NCBI GenBank assembly: GCA_044432975.1
Contig: JAWXUC010000006.1
Coordinates: forward strand, 41,875 to 105,874
DNA: 64,000 nt
Direction: 5' to 3'
Source: JAWXUC01 sp044432975
GTDB taxonomy: Bacteria > Pseudomonadota > Alphaproteobacteria > RF32 > CAG-239
In this document: positions 43,512 through 53,143 of the stretch, piece by piece
Layout: every line of letters starts with the position of its first letter
How positions within the stretch are numbered: the stretch's first letter is position 1
Program-made: the position numbers and the translations under genes
Notes under the pieces: model-generated
Databases searched by the model: none
The model's input: only the letters and a program-made list of their open reading frames with translations
Told to the model about the DNA's origin: nothing

Positions 43512-45728
43512 ATGGAAGAATTAAGCAATATAAAAGATGTAGAATTATCAGAAGAATTATCAAAAAGATATTTGTCTTATGCGATGTCTACAATTGTATC
43601 TCGTTCTCTACCAGATGTTAGAGACGGTCTAAAACCTGTACACAGACGCTTGATGTATGCAATGCGCCAACTTAAGCTAGACCCAAAGTTTGGTTTTAAG
43701 AAGTGTGCCAGAGTTGTTGGCGACGTTATTGGTAAATATCACCCACACGGTGATAGTGCTGTTTATGGTGCAATGGTTAGACTTGCTCAAGATTTCTCGG
43801 TTCGCTATCCTTTAGTAGAAGGGCAGGGCAACTTTGGTAATATCGACGGCGACAGTGCTGCTGCAATGCGTTATACAGAAGCCAGACTTACCCCTTATGC
43901 AATGGCATTAATGGAAGGCTTAAATGAAGATAGTGTTGACTTTAGAGAAACTTATGACGGCGAAGAAGATGAACCAGTTGTAATGCCAGCAATGGTGCCA
44001 AACTTATTGTGTAATGGCTCATCTGGTATTGCTGTTGGTATGGCAACAAACATTCCACCACATAATTTGGCAGAAGTTTGCGATGCTCTTTTATTGTTGA
44101 TAGATAAACCAGATTCAGACATTACAAGTGTTGTTAAAAAAGTAAAAGGTCCAGATTTCCCTACAGGTGGTATTCTAGTCGATTCTTTTAATACGATTCT
44201 AAATGCATACAAAACAGGTAAAGGTACTTTTAGAATTCGTGCTAAATGGGAAAAAGAAGAACTGTCTCATGGGCAATATCAAATTGTCATAACAGAGGTT
44301 CCATATCAGGTTATAAAATCAAAATTAATAGAAAAAGTTGCAAACTTATTATTTGAGAAAAAGCTTCCATTATTAGATGACATTAGAGATGAATCTGCCG
44401 AAGATATCCGCATTGTATTAACACCAAAATCTCGCAGTGTAGATGAAACAATGTTGATGGAACACTTGTTCAAACAAACAGAATTAGAATCTAGATTTTC
44501 TATGAATCTTAATGTTTTAGATTCAGATGGTGTGCCTAGAGTGATGAATATTATAGATGTCTTAAAAGAGTTCTTAAAGCACCGAGAAATTGTTTTAAGA
44601 AGACGCATCAATTTTAGATTAGGCAAAATTAATCATCGCTTAGAACTTTTGTCTGGTTATTTAATTGCGTATTTGAACTTAGATGAAGTTATTCATATAA
44701 TAAGAACAGAAGATGAGCCAAAACAAAGCTTGATGGATAAATTCGCTTTATCAGAAGTTCAGGCAGAAGCGATTCTAAATATGAAGTTGCGCTCACTTCG
44801 CAAATTAGAAGAATTTGAAATTAAAAAAGAATTTGATGACTTATCTGCAGAAAAACAACAACTAGAAGAATTGTTGTCAGATGAGGGCAAACGTTGGAAC
44901 GCAATTGCAGGAGAAATCAAATTAGTCAAAGATCAATTTGGCAAAAAAACTGCAATAGGCAAAAGAAGAACAGAACTACAAGAATTAACTGAAGAAGTAG
45001 AAATTTCTATTGAAGCATTTGTAGAAAAAGAGCCAATTACAGTTATCTTATCTAAAAAAGGTTGGATTCGTGCTTTAAAAGGTTATGTAAATTTGCAAGA
45101 AGAATTCAAGTTCAAAGATGGCGATGAATTGTTATATGCAATGCACGCTCAAACTACAGATAAGTTGGTTGTTTTTGATACCTCAGGCAAGTTCTTTAAC
45201 ATTCAGGCTTCAGAAATCCCAAGTGGAAGAGGGTTTGGACAACCAATTAACTTGATGATAGATTTAGGTGTTAAAGATGACGTTGTTTCAATGTTCTTGT
45301 ATGAAAAATCTCAGTATTTGATAGTCTCAAAAAAAGGCTATGGCTTTGTGATTGATGAGAGCAATATTTTTGCCCAAACTCGTCAAGGTAAAAAGGTTAT
45401 GAACGTGGCAGAAGATGATGTTGCTCATTATTGCATAAAAGCAACAGGAAATATGGTTGCAACAGTTGGCGAAAATCGCAAAATGTTAGTGTTTAATATA
45501 GAAGAAATCCCAACCTTATCAAGAGGTAGAGGTGTTGTGCTTCAAAAATTCAAAGACGGCATATTATCAGACGTTCAAGTCTTTGATGAGGCTGAAGGTT
45601 TCAGCTTTATGAAAACAACAGGCTTGAAAGTTGAAAAAGATTTAATGACATGGTTATCACACAGAGCCAACGTTGGCAAACCAGCTCCATTTGGTTTCTC
45701 TCGCAAAAACAAATTTTTTGAAATATAA
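43512..45728 (+). CDS. parC: DNA topoisomerase IV subunit A
   Basis: 738 residues. Catalytic Tyr121 is in [11 protein letters not shown] and the quinolone-determining region is [20 protein letters not shown], with Ser82. The coiled tower domain and C-terminal DNA-wrapping blades follow ([23 protein letters not shown]). The C-terminal domain is short and there is no GyrA box QRRGGKG, which supports ParC over GyrA. It decatenates chromosomes together with ParE. Confidence 0.92.
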   Translation: MEELSNIKDVELSEELSKRYLSYAMSTIVSRSLPDVRDGLKPVHRRLMYAMRQLKLDPKFGFKKCARVVGDVIGKYHPHGDSAVYGAMVRLAQDFSVRYPLVEGQGNFGNIDGDSAAAMRYTEARLTPYAMALMEGLNEDSVDFRETYDGEEDEPVVMPAMVPNLLCNGSSGIAVGMATNIPPHNLAEVCDALLLLIDKPDSDITSVVKKVKGPDFPTGGILVDSFNTILNAYKTGKGTFRIRAKWEKEELSHGQYQIVITEVPYQVIKSKLIEKVANLLFEKKLPLLDDIRDESAEDIRIVLTPKSRSVDETMLMEHLFKQTELESRFSMNLNVLDSDGVPRVMNIIDVLKEFLKHREIVLRRRINFRLGKINHRLELLSGYLIAYLNLDEVIHIIRTEDEPKQSLMDKFALSEVQAEAILNMKLRSLRKLEEFEIKKEFDDLSAEKQQLEELLSDEGKRWNAIAGEIKLVKDQFGKKTAIGKRRTELQELTEEVEISIEAFVEKEPITVILSKKGWIRALKGYVNLQEEFKFKDGDELLYAMHAQTTDKLVVFDTSGKFFNIQASEIPSGRGFGQPINLMIDLGVKDDVVSMFLYEKSQYLIVSKKGYGFVIDESNIFAQTRQGKKVMNVAEDDVAHYCIKATGNMVATVGENRKMLVFNIEEIPTLSRGRGVVLQKFKDGILSDVQVFDEAEGFSFMKTTGLKVEKDLMTWLSHRANVGKPAPFGFSRKNKFFEI

Positions 45729-45734
45729 AGAGTT

Positions 45735-45780
45735 TGTCCCCCTTGCGGGGAAAATGTCATGCAAATGACAAAAGGGGGTT
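45735..45780. repeat. Nested CCCCC/GGGGG hairpin, copy 2
   Basis: Copy of 40118-40161 just after parC, with inner arms TGTCAT/ATGACA. Likely works as the parC terminator. Confidence 0.65.
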
Positions 45781-45843
45781 AAATATTGATACCAAATTTC
45801 AAATAAACTTGACAAAAGATAAACCTGTATTAAAAAAGAATTT

Positions 45844-46491
45844 ATGCAAAATTTAAAACTAACCACATTAATGCCAAGCATAACAAAAGATGTTTCTTAT
45901 GAGTATGACGCAATAAAATCTGATGTTTTTGAGGCGATTATTTCAGATATCTTAAAAGATAGTCATACAAGCTCAAATCCATATTTTGAACAAGTAATGG
46001 GAATTCCAGGAGCAGGCAAATCAACTTTTACAAAAAAATATAAAAGAGATGATGCTGTTTTTCTTAATTTTGATAATGTTATGGAACGCATTCCACAGTA
46101 TCAAAAAGATATTTTAGAGCTTGGCAGTGTTGAAAGTTTTAAAAAGTGGGAAATGCCCGCAAGAGTGATTGGTTATGAAGTTTTAAGAAGAGCTGTTGAG
46201 GCAAAAGCAAATATATTTTGGGATCATAGCGGATTGTTTGTTAGCTGTTTAGATTTAATTGAAAATATCAAAAAATATAATTATAATACTCATATGTTTT
46301 GTTTGCTTTGCGATGTTGATGAAGCTTGTAAAAGAGCTCAACAAAGAGAGCAAATAACAAAAAGACATACCCCAAAAGAAATGATTGAACAACGCGCTGA
46401 AAAAGTAAAATCATTCTTAGATATGTATAAAAAAATAGCCGATAAAGTAACCGTCTATGACACCACCAACGGTAATTTTGAATTAAAGTAG
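45844..46491 (+). CDS. Zeta-toxin-like P-loop kinase
   Basis: 215 residues with Walker A GIPGAGKSTFTKKY, a LNFDNVMERIPQY segment and FWDHSGLFVS, then RAQQREQITKRHTP, where an Arg-rich lid would sit. This is the zeta-toxin/AAA_33 kinase pattern. Zeta toxins phosphorylate UDP-N-acetylglucosamine, but many relatives are ordinary metabolite or RNA kinases. No epsilon-type antitoxin gene is adjacent, which argues against a classic toxin pair. Substrate not known. Confidence 0.72.
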   Translation: MQNLKLTTLMPSITKDVSYEYDAIKSDVFEAIISDILKDSHTSSNPYFEQVMGIPGAGKSTFTKKYKRDDAVFLNFDNVMERIPQYQKDILELGSVESFKKWEMPARVIGYEVLRRAVEAKANIFWDHSGLFVSCLDLIENIKKYNYNTHMFCLLCDVDEACKRAQQREQITKRHTPKEMIEQRAEKVKSFLDMYKKIADKVTVYDTTNGNFELK

Positions 46492-46514
46492 GGGACGATG
46501 CCCTCATCGTCCCA
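46490..46514. repeat. TGTAGGG-family hairpin
   Basis: GGGGACGATG pairs with CATCGTCCC around CCCT, overlapping the kinase stop region. Confidence 0.65.
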
Positions 46515-46544
46515 TATGCAAAATAAGCAATATCCCGTCAAATA

Positions 46545-46694
46545 TTATTCCTTATTTTTATGCGCCGCCGCCAACTGCTGCACCGCATTTTGCAAATGTG
46601 CTAACAACTTCATAATTACATTGTAATTCATTTCAAAATCACAGTTCTCATTAGGCTTAATATTCTCCCACTTAAATTTATCTCTCCTCTTCAT
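46545..46694 (-). CDS. Small protein, 49 residues, unknown
   Basis: A 49-codon frame with AGGAG 8 bp before its ATG, so likely translated. It is basic at the start (MKRRDKFKWENIKPNENC) and helical with an Ala/Gln-rich end (LQNAVQQLAAAHKNKE). It has no signal peptide. It lies about 30 bp downstream of the terminator of the candidate ncRNA on the same strand, so read-through of that terminator could control it. Confidence 0.5.
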   Translation of the reverse strand: MKRRDKFKWENIKPNENCDFEMNYNVIMKLLAHLQNAVQQLAAAHKNKE

Positions 46695-46724
46695 TATATA
46701 AGCTCCTTTTTATTTTTCAGTTAA

Positions 46725-46879
46725 AACAAAACCGCCATAAAAAATGACGGTGGAGTTAAACAACTGTGTAAACGCAGTCGTTGTTCTTCGTGCAAAAGCC
46801 TTATTCCCAACACTCCACCAATAGTGGATTGCGTAGTTTACAGATGTTGTTTAGACACCATTCTCAAACTATTGAGAAC
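46725..46879 (-). ncRNA. Candidate structured non-coding RNA, about 155 nt
   Basis: A minus-strand unit with its own near-consensus promoter (46886-46914) and a terminator hairpin (CCGTCAT/ATGGCGG, one wobble, then TTTTG). Between them are a 5' hairpin (TTCTCAA/TTTGAGAA) and a long interrupted helix. The helix joins GGTG, AAACAAC and TGTAAAC on the 5' side to GTTTACA, GTTGTTT and CACC on the 3' side. An inner TCCAC/GTGGA hairpin and a large purine-rich loop complete it. Length and the long interrupted hairpin recall 6S RNA, but I cannot match its signature bases. An attenuator for the 49-residue gene is the other option. Confidence 0.5.
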
Positions 46880-46885
46880 AAAACC

Positions 46886-46914
46886 ATTATAAAAGCATAT
46901 TTTTATTTTAGCAA
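46886..46914 (-). promoter_or_regulatory. Promoter of the candidate ncRNA
   Basis: TTGCTA, a 17-bp spacer and a perfect TATAAT on the minus strand; start near 46879. Confidence 0.65.
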
Positions 46915-46925
46915 TAACTATTTTC

Positions 46926-47052
46926 TATATAGCTAAGGCAAAAATAAATGATTGTGTTTTATAATAATTTGTAGGGAATGGTCTTGACCATTCCTTTGAA
47001 ATTAGCCATATTATACAAGGAACAGTCAAGACTGTTCCCTACAAGAGATATG
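46926..47052. repeat. 127-bp repeat, copy 2
   Basis: Reads identical to 18707-18833 over the full length, in the same orientation although the two are 28 kb apart. Confidence 0.85.
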
Positions 47053-47138
47053 TATCAAATAATTTTGCGTTGTCTATACCTCAAATTTTATAAAACATTA
47101 TAGTTAAACATTTAATGTTATAAAAAATCAAATAAAAC

Positions 47139-47210
47139 AAACATCTAATCAAAAAATAACGCATAACGTTAAACGTTTAACGTTATGCATTATTTTTGGG
47201 CTAGATGTTT
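47139..47210. repeat. Long palindrome with a 28-bp perfect core
   Basis: Core 47161-47188 is GCATAACGTTAAAC joined to its exact reverse complement, without a loop. Flanking AAAAATAA/TTATTTTT and outer AAACATCTA/TAGATGTTT arms extend the symmetry over 72 bp. A related box (47103-47121) lies 65 bp upstream. Confidence 0.8.
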
Positions 47211-47286
47211 ATGAATAACTCAATGATTTGTCTTTTAAAAAACCACTTGCCAATATATAAATAGTTTTGTAAAATCACACCCAACA

Positions 47287-47311
47287 TGTAGGGGAGACTA
47301 TTGGTCTTCCG
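47287..47311. repeat. TGTAGGG-family hairpin
   Basis: GGGGAGACTATTGGTCTTCCG, just upstream of the HAD gene and its ribosome site (AAAGGAAAA). Confidence 0.55.
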
Positions 47312-47331
47312 CAACCATAAAGGAAAACATA

Positions 47332-47994
47332 ATGAAGGCACAAATAAAAAATATCTTCTGGGATGTAGATGGCGTTTTAGCAAATTTAAATTTTGCGTAT
47401 TTCAATTTTTTAACCAATCACCCAAATTGGAAAGAAACTTACAAAGATTTGCAATGGCAAGATTTAGATAAAGTTCTTCCTATTGTGCCAAAGTACGGAG
47501 CATTAGAACTAAAAACTCACCCAGAGCACGGCGTGCAAATGGATAAAGACTTTACTTCTGATTTAAGCTTTTTCAATAACCGCCCTTTATATGATGGCGC
47601 AATTGATGCAATTAAAAAATTTGATGAATTGGGCTTTAAGCAATTTACCATGTCTGCAACTTTCAATGTTGAAGTTAAAAAAGCTCTTTTAAATAATTTG
47701 TTTGCAGAAGTTAAAGATATTCTGACCATAGAATGCGTTCAACACGGAACTTTTATGCACGACACTGCAAAAGAAGATATGTTAAAATCTTGTTTTGAAA
47801 AATATGGCTTAAAAGCAGAAGAAACAGTTTTAATTGATGATAGAATTTATAATCAAGAAGCTGCAATTAATGTTGGTGCAAATCCTGTTCGTTTTAGGTG
47901 CGAATTTACCTCAGACCTTCCACAAGAAAAAGCTTGGATTCCAGAAGTTTCTAACTATGAAGAATTAATTGAGTTGCTTACAAAAAATGCTTAA
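47332..47994 (+). CDS. HAD-superfamily hydrolase
   Basis: 220 residues with motif I FWDVDGVLANL (Asp11/Asp13 region), motif II Ser in QFTMSATFNVE, a conserved Lys in TAKEDML and motif IV VLIDDRIYN. The cap is inserted between motifs I and II. It is probably a phosphatase of the phosphoglycolate/pyrophosphatase-like branch; substrate unknown. It overlaps recQ by eight bases, so the two are co-transcribed. Confidence 0.82.
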   Translation: MKAQIKNIFWDVDGVLANLNFAYFNFLTNHPNWKETYKDLQWQDLDKVLPIVPKYGALELKTHPEHGVQMDKDFTSDLSFFNNRPLYDGAIDAIKKFDELGFKQFTMSATFNVEVKKALLNNLFAEVKDILTIECVQHGTFMHDTAKEDMLKSCFEKYGLKAEETVLIDDRIYNQEAAINVGANPVRFRCEFTSDLPQEKAWIPEVSNYEELIELLTKNA

Positions 47995-49804
47995 ACTTAA
48001 AGACAGCCCAGAAAATATCTTAAAAAAAGTCTTTGGTTATAATGACTTTAGGGGACAGCAAAAAGAAATTATAGACAACTTGTTATCAGGCAATGATGCC
48101 GTTGTTTTAATGCCAACAGGTGGCGGAAAGTCTTTGTGTTATCAAATCCCAGCTCTTTGCGTTGAGGGTTTGGCTGTTGTGATTTCTCCATTAATTGCTT
48201 TAATGCAAGATCAAGTTGTTAGCTTGCAAAGTTATGGTGTTAAGGCAGAATTTATAAACTCTAGCTTAACCCCAAACCAAGCATCTCAAGTTTTTGAAAA
48301 ACTAAAAAACAAAGAGATAGATATTTTATACGTCTCTCCAGAACGTCTGCTTTTAGATGATTTTCAAGCGTTTTTACAAACTTTAGATATCGCATTTTTT
48401 GCTATAGATGAAGCTCATTGTATTTCTGTTTGGGGTCATGACTTTAGACCAGAATACACTAAACTATCTGTTTTAAAAAAGAACTTTCCAAATTCAAACA
48501 TCATAGCTTTAACCGCAACCGCAGACAAGTTAACAAGAGAAGATATGATTAAAAATCTGTCTCTTGAAGGTGCAAACGTTTTTATCTCAAGCTTCGACAG
48601 ACCAAACATTGAATATGCGGTTAATATTAAAAATAATGAAAAAAAACAGCTTTTAGATTTTATTGAAAATAATTATCAAAATGAAGCGGGTATTGTCTAT
48701 TGTCTTTCTCGTAATAAGGTAGAAGATGTCGCTGCATTTTTGCAAGAAAAAAACATAAAAGCATTACCATACCATGCGGGGCTTCCTAATACAATCAGAG
48801 AAAAAAATCAAAACACCTTTATTAAAGAAGATGGTGTAATTATGGTTGCTACAATTGCTTTTGGTATGGGCATAGACAAACCCAATGTGCGTTTTGTTGT
48901 TCACTTAGACATTCCAAAATCAATAGAAGGATATTATCAAGAAACAGGCAGAGCAGGGCGAGACGGCTTGCCTAGTAAAGTTTTAATGCTGTATGGCTTA
49001 AAAGATATTGTGCAACAACAAAACTTTATAAAAATCTCGAATGCTCCAGAAAAACAAAAACAAATAGAACGCAAAAAATTATCTTCAATAGTTGCTTATG
49101 CCGAAACGATTGATTGTCGCAGAAAGTTCTTATTAAACTATTTTGATGAACAAAGAGAAAATCAATGTAATAATTGCGATAATTGTTTAACCCCTGCAGA
49201 AACTTATGATGCAACAGTCGATTGTCAAAAGTTTTTATCTTGCATATACCGTGCAAGCTCAAACTCTTCATTTGGCTTTGGAATTACTCACATCATAAAC
49301 ATATTACGTGGCAGCAATGATGAAAAAATCAGACGTTTTAATCATAATGAATTGTCAACTTATGGCATTGGCAAAGAACTTTCAACTTCATCTTGGCAAG
49401 CAATAGTTAGACAATTATTGATTAAAGATTTTGTGAATATAGAAGCAGAACATCAAACTATAACTTTAACAAAATCAGGGTTTGAATTCTTAAAAAATAA
49501 AGAGCAAATAGTGTTAAGAAAATTGGTTTTGCAATCTAAAAAATCTGCAAAAGTGGTAAAACAAGTAGCGCAAGTGCTAGAAGGTCAAGCAGATATAACC
49601 TTATTTGAACAATTAAAAGCTTTGCGTTTATCAATTGCTAAAGAACACAACTTGCCACCATATGTAATTTTCCATGATAAAACATTAATAGATATGGCAA
49701 AATTAAAACCCGCTAATTTAGAAGAGATGTCTCAAATCAGCGGAGTAGGCGAAGCCAAACTAAAAACCTACGCCCCCCAATTTTTGCAAGAAATAAACCG
49801 TTAA
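47987..49804 (+). CDS. recQ: ATP-dependent DNA helicase RecQ
   Basis: 605 residues from the ATG at 47987; an in-frame TTG 18 bp earlier is possible. Helicase motifs: FGYNDFRGQQKEII, MPTGGGKSLCYQIPA (Walker A), FFAIDEAHCISVWGHDFRPEY (DEAH) and ATIAFGMGIDKPNVRFVVH, then ETGRAGRDG. Next come the RQC zinc Cys set (CRRKFLLNYF, NCDNCLTP), winged helix and a C-terminal HRDC domain (LRLSIAKEHNLPPYVIFHDKTL). RecQ unwinds 3'-5' in recombinational repair. Confidence 0.95.
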   Translation: MLKLKDSPENILKKVFGYNDFRGQQKEIIDNLLSGNDAVVLMPTGGGKSLCYQIPALCVEGLAVVISPLIALMQDQVVSLQSYGVKAEFINSSLTPNQASQVFEKLKNKEIDILYVSPERLLLDDFQAFLQTLDIAFFAIDEAHCISVWGHDFRPEYTKLSVLKKNFPNSNIIALTATADKLTREDMIKNLSLEGANVFISSFDRPNIEYAVNIKNNEKKQLLDFIENNYQNEAGIVYCLSRNKVEDVAAFLQEKNIKALPYHAGLPNTIREKNQNTFIKEDGVIMVATIAFGMGIDKPNVRFVVHLDIPKSIEGYYQETGRAGRDGLPSKVLMLYGLKDIVQQQNFIKISNAPEKQKQIERKKLSSIVAYAETIDCRRKFLLNYFDEQRENQCNNCDNCLTPAETYDATVDCQKFLSCIYRASSNSSFGFGITHIINILRGSNDEKIRRFNHNELSTYGIGKELSTSSWQAIVRQLLIKDFVNIEAEHQTITLTKSGFEFLKNKEQIVLRKLVLQSKKSAKVVKQVAQVLEGQADITLFEQLKALRLSIAKEHNLPPYVIFHDKTLIDMAKLKPANLEEMSQISGVGEAKLKTYAPQFLQEINR

Positions 49805-49846
49805 TAACGAGTATTAACGGTTTAAATAAAAGCAATAAAGTGTTTT

Positions 49847-50188
49847 TTATTTTACAACGACCTTATTGTAGTAAACTCTTTCGAGTTCTTTTACATTGAT
49901 ATCAAATGATCCTCCTTCAAAGAGCATTTGATTTCCAACTAAATTTGCCTTAAATACACTAAACGTTCTTCCGCCAGTGTTGTTCATTGTTGAAATTTCA
50001 TCAGCCAAGATATCAAAATACCTTTTTGGCTGGTTTTTGAAGATGACGGAAGGAAAAGACCAAGCTCTTTCATCTCCCTCAATTTCAACAACCGCAAATT
50101 CAATTTCATCTTCATTTACCATCAACCTGTTGGCAAAAAATGATAATTTTAGAATATCAGACCATTGGCCTGAAAAGTTTTTTTCCAT
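49847..50188 (-). CDS. Unknown protein, 113 residues
   Basis: Starts most likely at the ATG 50188 (MEKNFSGQW); in-frame codons further upstream encode a hydrophobic stretch overlapping the promoter. It is a soluble mixed-fold protein I do not recognise, with EFAVVEIEGDERAWSFPSVI and RYFDILADEISTMNNTGGR. It lacks a Shine-Dalgarno. Its promoter (50220-50248) and first transcribed bases match those of the acidic-protein gene at 2105-2479. Confidence 0.5.
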   Translation of the reverse strand: MEKNFSGQWSDILKLSFFANRLMVNEDEIEFAVVEIEGDERAWSFPSVIFKNQPKRYFDILADEISTMNNTGGRTFSVFKANLVGNQMLFEGGSFDINVKELERVYYNKVVVK

Positions 50189-50219
50189 ATAATTTATTAT
50201 TAAGTTTGTTTCAAACAGG

Positions 50220-50248
50220 CTTATAACACAAAATATTGACAAAATCAA
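50220..50248 (-). promoter_or_regulatory. Promoter of the 49847-50188 gene
   Basis: Minus strand: TTGATT, 17 bp, TATAAG, then four bases and TTTGAAACAA. Confidence 0.5.
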
Positions 50249-50265
50249 GTACTATTTTGTATTGT
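50236..50265 (+). promoter_or_regulatory. Promoter of the 935-residue HNH protein
   Basis: A perfect TTGACA with TATTGT after 18 bp, overlapping the divergent minus-strand promoter. AAGGAG lies before the ATG at 50336. Confidence 0.5.
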
Positions 50266-50335
50266 TTTGTGTTTTTTATACTTTAATATTTTTTTAATTT
50301 GTGATATGATATATACATAATAAGGAGTATTTGTT

Positions 50336-53143
50336 ATGGTTGATAAAATACAAGAGAATCAAGGTGCAGTAAAAATCCCAGAAGAATTAAAGAATTTATA
50401 TGTGGTTAAAGCATGCGCAAATGTATTTGCCGAAAAACAATATTCAGAGCAAGATGCTGAGCTTTTAGAGGGTATGATAGATGCATATTTGTTGTTCAAA
50501 GGTCAAAATGATGTTGATTTAGACATCGATGTTTCTTCTAAGATTCATTTTCCTACAGATAAAAGCACATCAGAATTAAAAGACGATTTCTCAGAGTTAT
50601 CTTTGTTTTTACCAGAGGTTGTAACAGCAGAACAGTTAGAAATTTTATCAGATAGATCAACTCTTGTTGCTGAAAATGCAAAAAATAACAGAATTATAGC
50701 CAGAATTCCAGATTATAAAACAGCAGAGGTTGAAGAACAAGAAAAACAAATAAAAAAACTGATTAGACAAGCCAACAAAGAAGTTAGCACAAAAAAAGAA
50801 AATGCTAGTAATCAAAAAAAAGAAGACGCTAAAAAGGTTACAACAGAACAGTTACATTTCTTGTTAGATAAAATTTCAGATTTTCAGGCCAAAAAAGATA
50901 TTAAACTAAAAATAAGAGATAAAATTTTAAAAAAAGAGCCAAATATTGATAAAATTGCTTTAATTCAAAGAACAGATAGTGAGTTTAAAAAGTTTAGTAA
51001 AGATGAAATTTCAGATAAAATAACTGACAAGCGTTCAAGTTTTTCTTCTCCTGTATATGAATTATCATTGCGGACAGAAGATGAAAAAAATGTTTTTTTA
51101 GATTTTAGACCTCAAAGAGGAAAGGCGATATCTGTTAAGCTTACAGTGTCAAGAAAAGGTAAAGCACTTACATATTATCTTCCAGGCATTGGTGAAGATG
51201 CAGATTCTCTTAAAAAATTTAAAGCGATATATAATGCTTTAGAAAGTGGAATATGCAAAGTTTCTAATGTTGCTGAAGCTAAATCTTCTACTTTATCTAG
51301 CACTCCTCGTATAAAAAAAGAAATTAGTCTTAAAAGTATAGAAAAAGATTATAATAGTGTATATCAAACTTTATCTCAAAAGGAACATGAAGCATTAGAA
51401 GAAGAGATTAAAGCTTATAATCAATTTATTGATTTAGGTAATTCAGCATCCGCAAATGAATTAAAAGGCCTCATAAATGAAAAATACACAAGAATACAAA
51501 ATATTAAAACAAAAAAAGATTTAACAAACATTGTCGCAGAAAATTCAAGTGCAATAGAAAATAAACAAAAAGAATTTATAAGTATCTTAAAACAAAACTT
51601 AAAATCAATTTCATCAAAAGAAATTATAAGCTTAGTTGCTCCTGCTACAGAGCAGAATAAAGAAAAAAATGCAAAGAGACCTGCTTTTAATAAACTCTTA
51701 TCTATTATGTGTAGCTCTGAAGGTGTTGTAGATTTAAGAAGCAAAGTTATTTCAGGAATTACTAAAGATGGAAGTATGTGGACAGAATTAAAAACAACAT
51801 TTAAAGATACAATAAAAATTCTTTCTCAAAATTTAGTTGTTCCAGACGAAAAATCTGAGAAAAAGAGTAGAGAAATATTAAAAGATTTATATGCTGGTAA
51901 TATAACCTCAGATGTAGCTAGAGGATTATTGCTTCCTGGAGAGATAATAAAAGGTTCAGAAGAATTAAGCAATGAAGTCTTTACTAGAGCAATAGAAACA
52001 TATTGTTTGCAAGAAAAGAATATTGAACCAGAACAGTTTAATAGAATGAACGAGCTTTTAGAGCCTTTTGGCAAAAAAGTAAGATTAGAAGAATATAAAG
52101 TTGAAGAAGTTCAACAAGCAAAACCAGCCTTTTTAACAGAATCTTTGAGGGCTTTAGCATCTTCTCGTCCAGTAGATATTAATTGTGGAAAATTTTCTAA
52201 AGGAGATAAAGCAAAATTTGCAACTCAGCATATGTTATTAAAACAGATATTGGGAGATGCTCCTAATTTTGATGCAATGGTTTCTATTCCATTAGAAAGA
52301 TGTGGTATCGATGTTAAAAAAATAGCAGAATGTCCATATGAAAAACAAAATAAAATTCTAGGTTTGTATGCAGGTATAAGCGATAAGCTAAATGCTGTCG
52401 AGTTGGCAAAAGAATTTGATAAATTGTTTTTAGGAGCAGAAGAACATTATGGCCCCAAAGATTTGCCAAAAGCAATAGAAAAGAAAGATGATTATTTATT
52501 TTCATTATATGTTGATTTTATGGGGGGCGAAAAAGTAGATTTGCAAGATAAAGATAAGCTAAAATCATTAAAAGATAAATATAATTGGTCTAAATTTAAG
52601 AAAGATAACATGCAAAATGCAAATGCTTTAGTCGAAGATATAATGAAAGGTAATAAAGATGGAGAAGTCGGAACATATAAACTTATTGTTCAAATGGCTA
52701 AAGAAGGTAAAATGCAATGTAAAAAAGAAGTGCATCATATCCGTCCATTAAAATATTCAATAGGCTCAAAAGATCCTTTAAGATATAATGATTCAGAAAA
52801 TTTGGTTGTTATTGTTCAGTGGAAACCTTATCAAGTAGATAATCATGCACTAGAGCATTCAACAACAGTTGAAGGTTCAAGGATACAAAACGGCGCATAT
52901 TTAGTAAAAGCTCAAGATGGAAAATATGTTCGTAAAGATAAAGGTGAACTAAAAGTAGGAGATATTTTGTGTTATGAAAAATTGCAAGTTAAAAATGCTA
53001 AAAAAGAAATGGAGGATTTTTTAACAAGGGGTACAATATATGTATCATCATTAGGCACAAAAATCCCATTACCAACATTCCCTGAACCTCAAAGAAGTAA
53101 TACAAAAGAATTTAAAAACGGAAAATCAGATGAAAGGCTCTAA
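50336..53143 (+). CDS. Large protein with C-terminal HNH-nuclease-like motif
   Basis: 935 residues with no signal peptide. The first 700 residues are charged, helical and partly coiled-coil (for example [20 protein letters not shown]) and match nothing I know. Residues about 795-845 read [13 protein letters not shown], then [10 protein letters not shown] and NHALEH. This has the His-His-Ile-x-Pro, Asn822, His837/His841 spacing of HNH endonuclease domains, though without the usual Gly-Gly turn. HNH domains at the C-terminus of long proteins are typical of polymorphic toxins and secreted effectors. No immunity gene is evident. It converges with, and overlaps by four bases, the ubiquitin-autotransporter gene. 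Confidence 0.55.
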   Translation: MVDKIQENQGAVKIPEELKNLYVVKACANVFAEKQYSEQDAELLEGMIDAYLLFKGQNDVDLDIDVSSKIHFPTDKSTSELKDDFSELSLFLPEVVTAEQLEILSDRSTLVAENAKNNRIIARIPDYKTAEVEEQEKQIKKLIRQANKEVSTKKENASNQKKEDAKKVTTEQLHFLLDKISDFQAKKDIKLKIRDKILKKEPNIDKIALIQRTDSEFKKFSKDEISDKITDKRSSFSSPVYELSLRTEDEKNVFLDFRPQRGKAISVKLTVSRKGKALTYYLPGIGEDADSLKKFKAIYNALESGICKVSNVAEAKSSTLSSTPRIKKEISLKSIEKDYNSVYQTLSQKEHEALEEEIKAYNQFIDLGNSASANELKGLINEKYTRIQNIKTKKDLTNIVAENSSAIENKQKEFISILKQNLKSISSKEIISLVAPATEQNKEKNAKRPAFNKLLSIMCSSEGVVDLRSKVISGITKDGSMWTELKTTFKDTIKILSQNLVVPDEKSEKKSREILKDLYAGNITSDVARGLLLPGEIIKGSEELSNEVFTRAIETYCLQEKNIEPEQFNRMNELLEPFGKKVRLEEYKVEEVQQAKPAFLTESLRALASSRPVDINCGKFSKGDKAKFATQHMLLKQILGDAPNFDAMVSIPLERCGIDVKKIAECPYEKQNKILGLYAGISDKLNAVELAKEFDKLFLGAEEHYGPKDLPKAIEKKDDYLFSLYVDFMGGEKVDLQDKDKLKSLKDKYNWSKFKKDNMQNANALVEDIMKGNKDGEVGTYKLIVQMAKEGKMQCKKEVHHIRPLKYSIGSKDPLRYNDSENLVVIVQWKPYQVDNHALEHSTTVEGSRIQNGAYLVKAQDGKYVRKDKGELKVGDILCYEKLQVKNAKKEMEDFLTRGTIYVSSLGTKIPLPTFPEPQRSNTKEFKNGKSDERL

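Noticed and set aside
46840..46879. CRISPR repeat or tracrRNA-like sequence (GTTGTTTAGACACC...GAGAAC)
   Set aside because: Only one copy, no spacers and no cas gene; the bases are better explained as part of the structured RNA.
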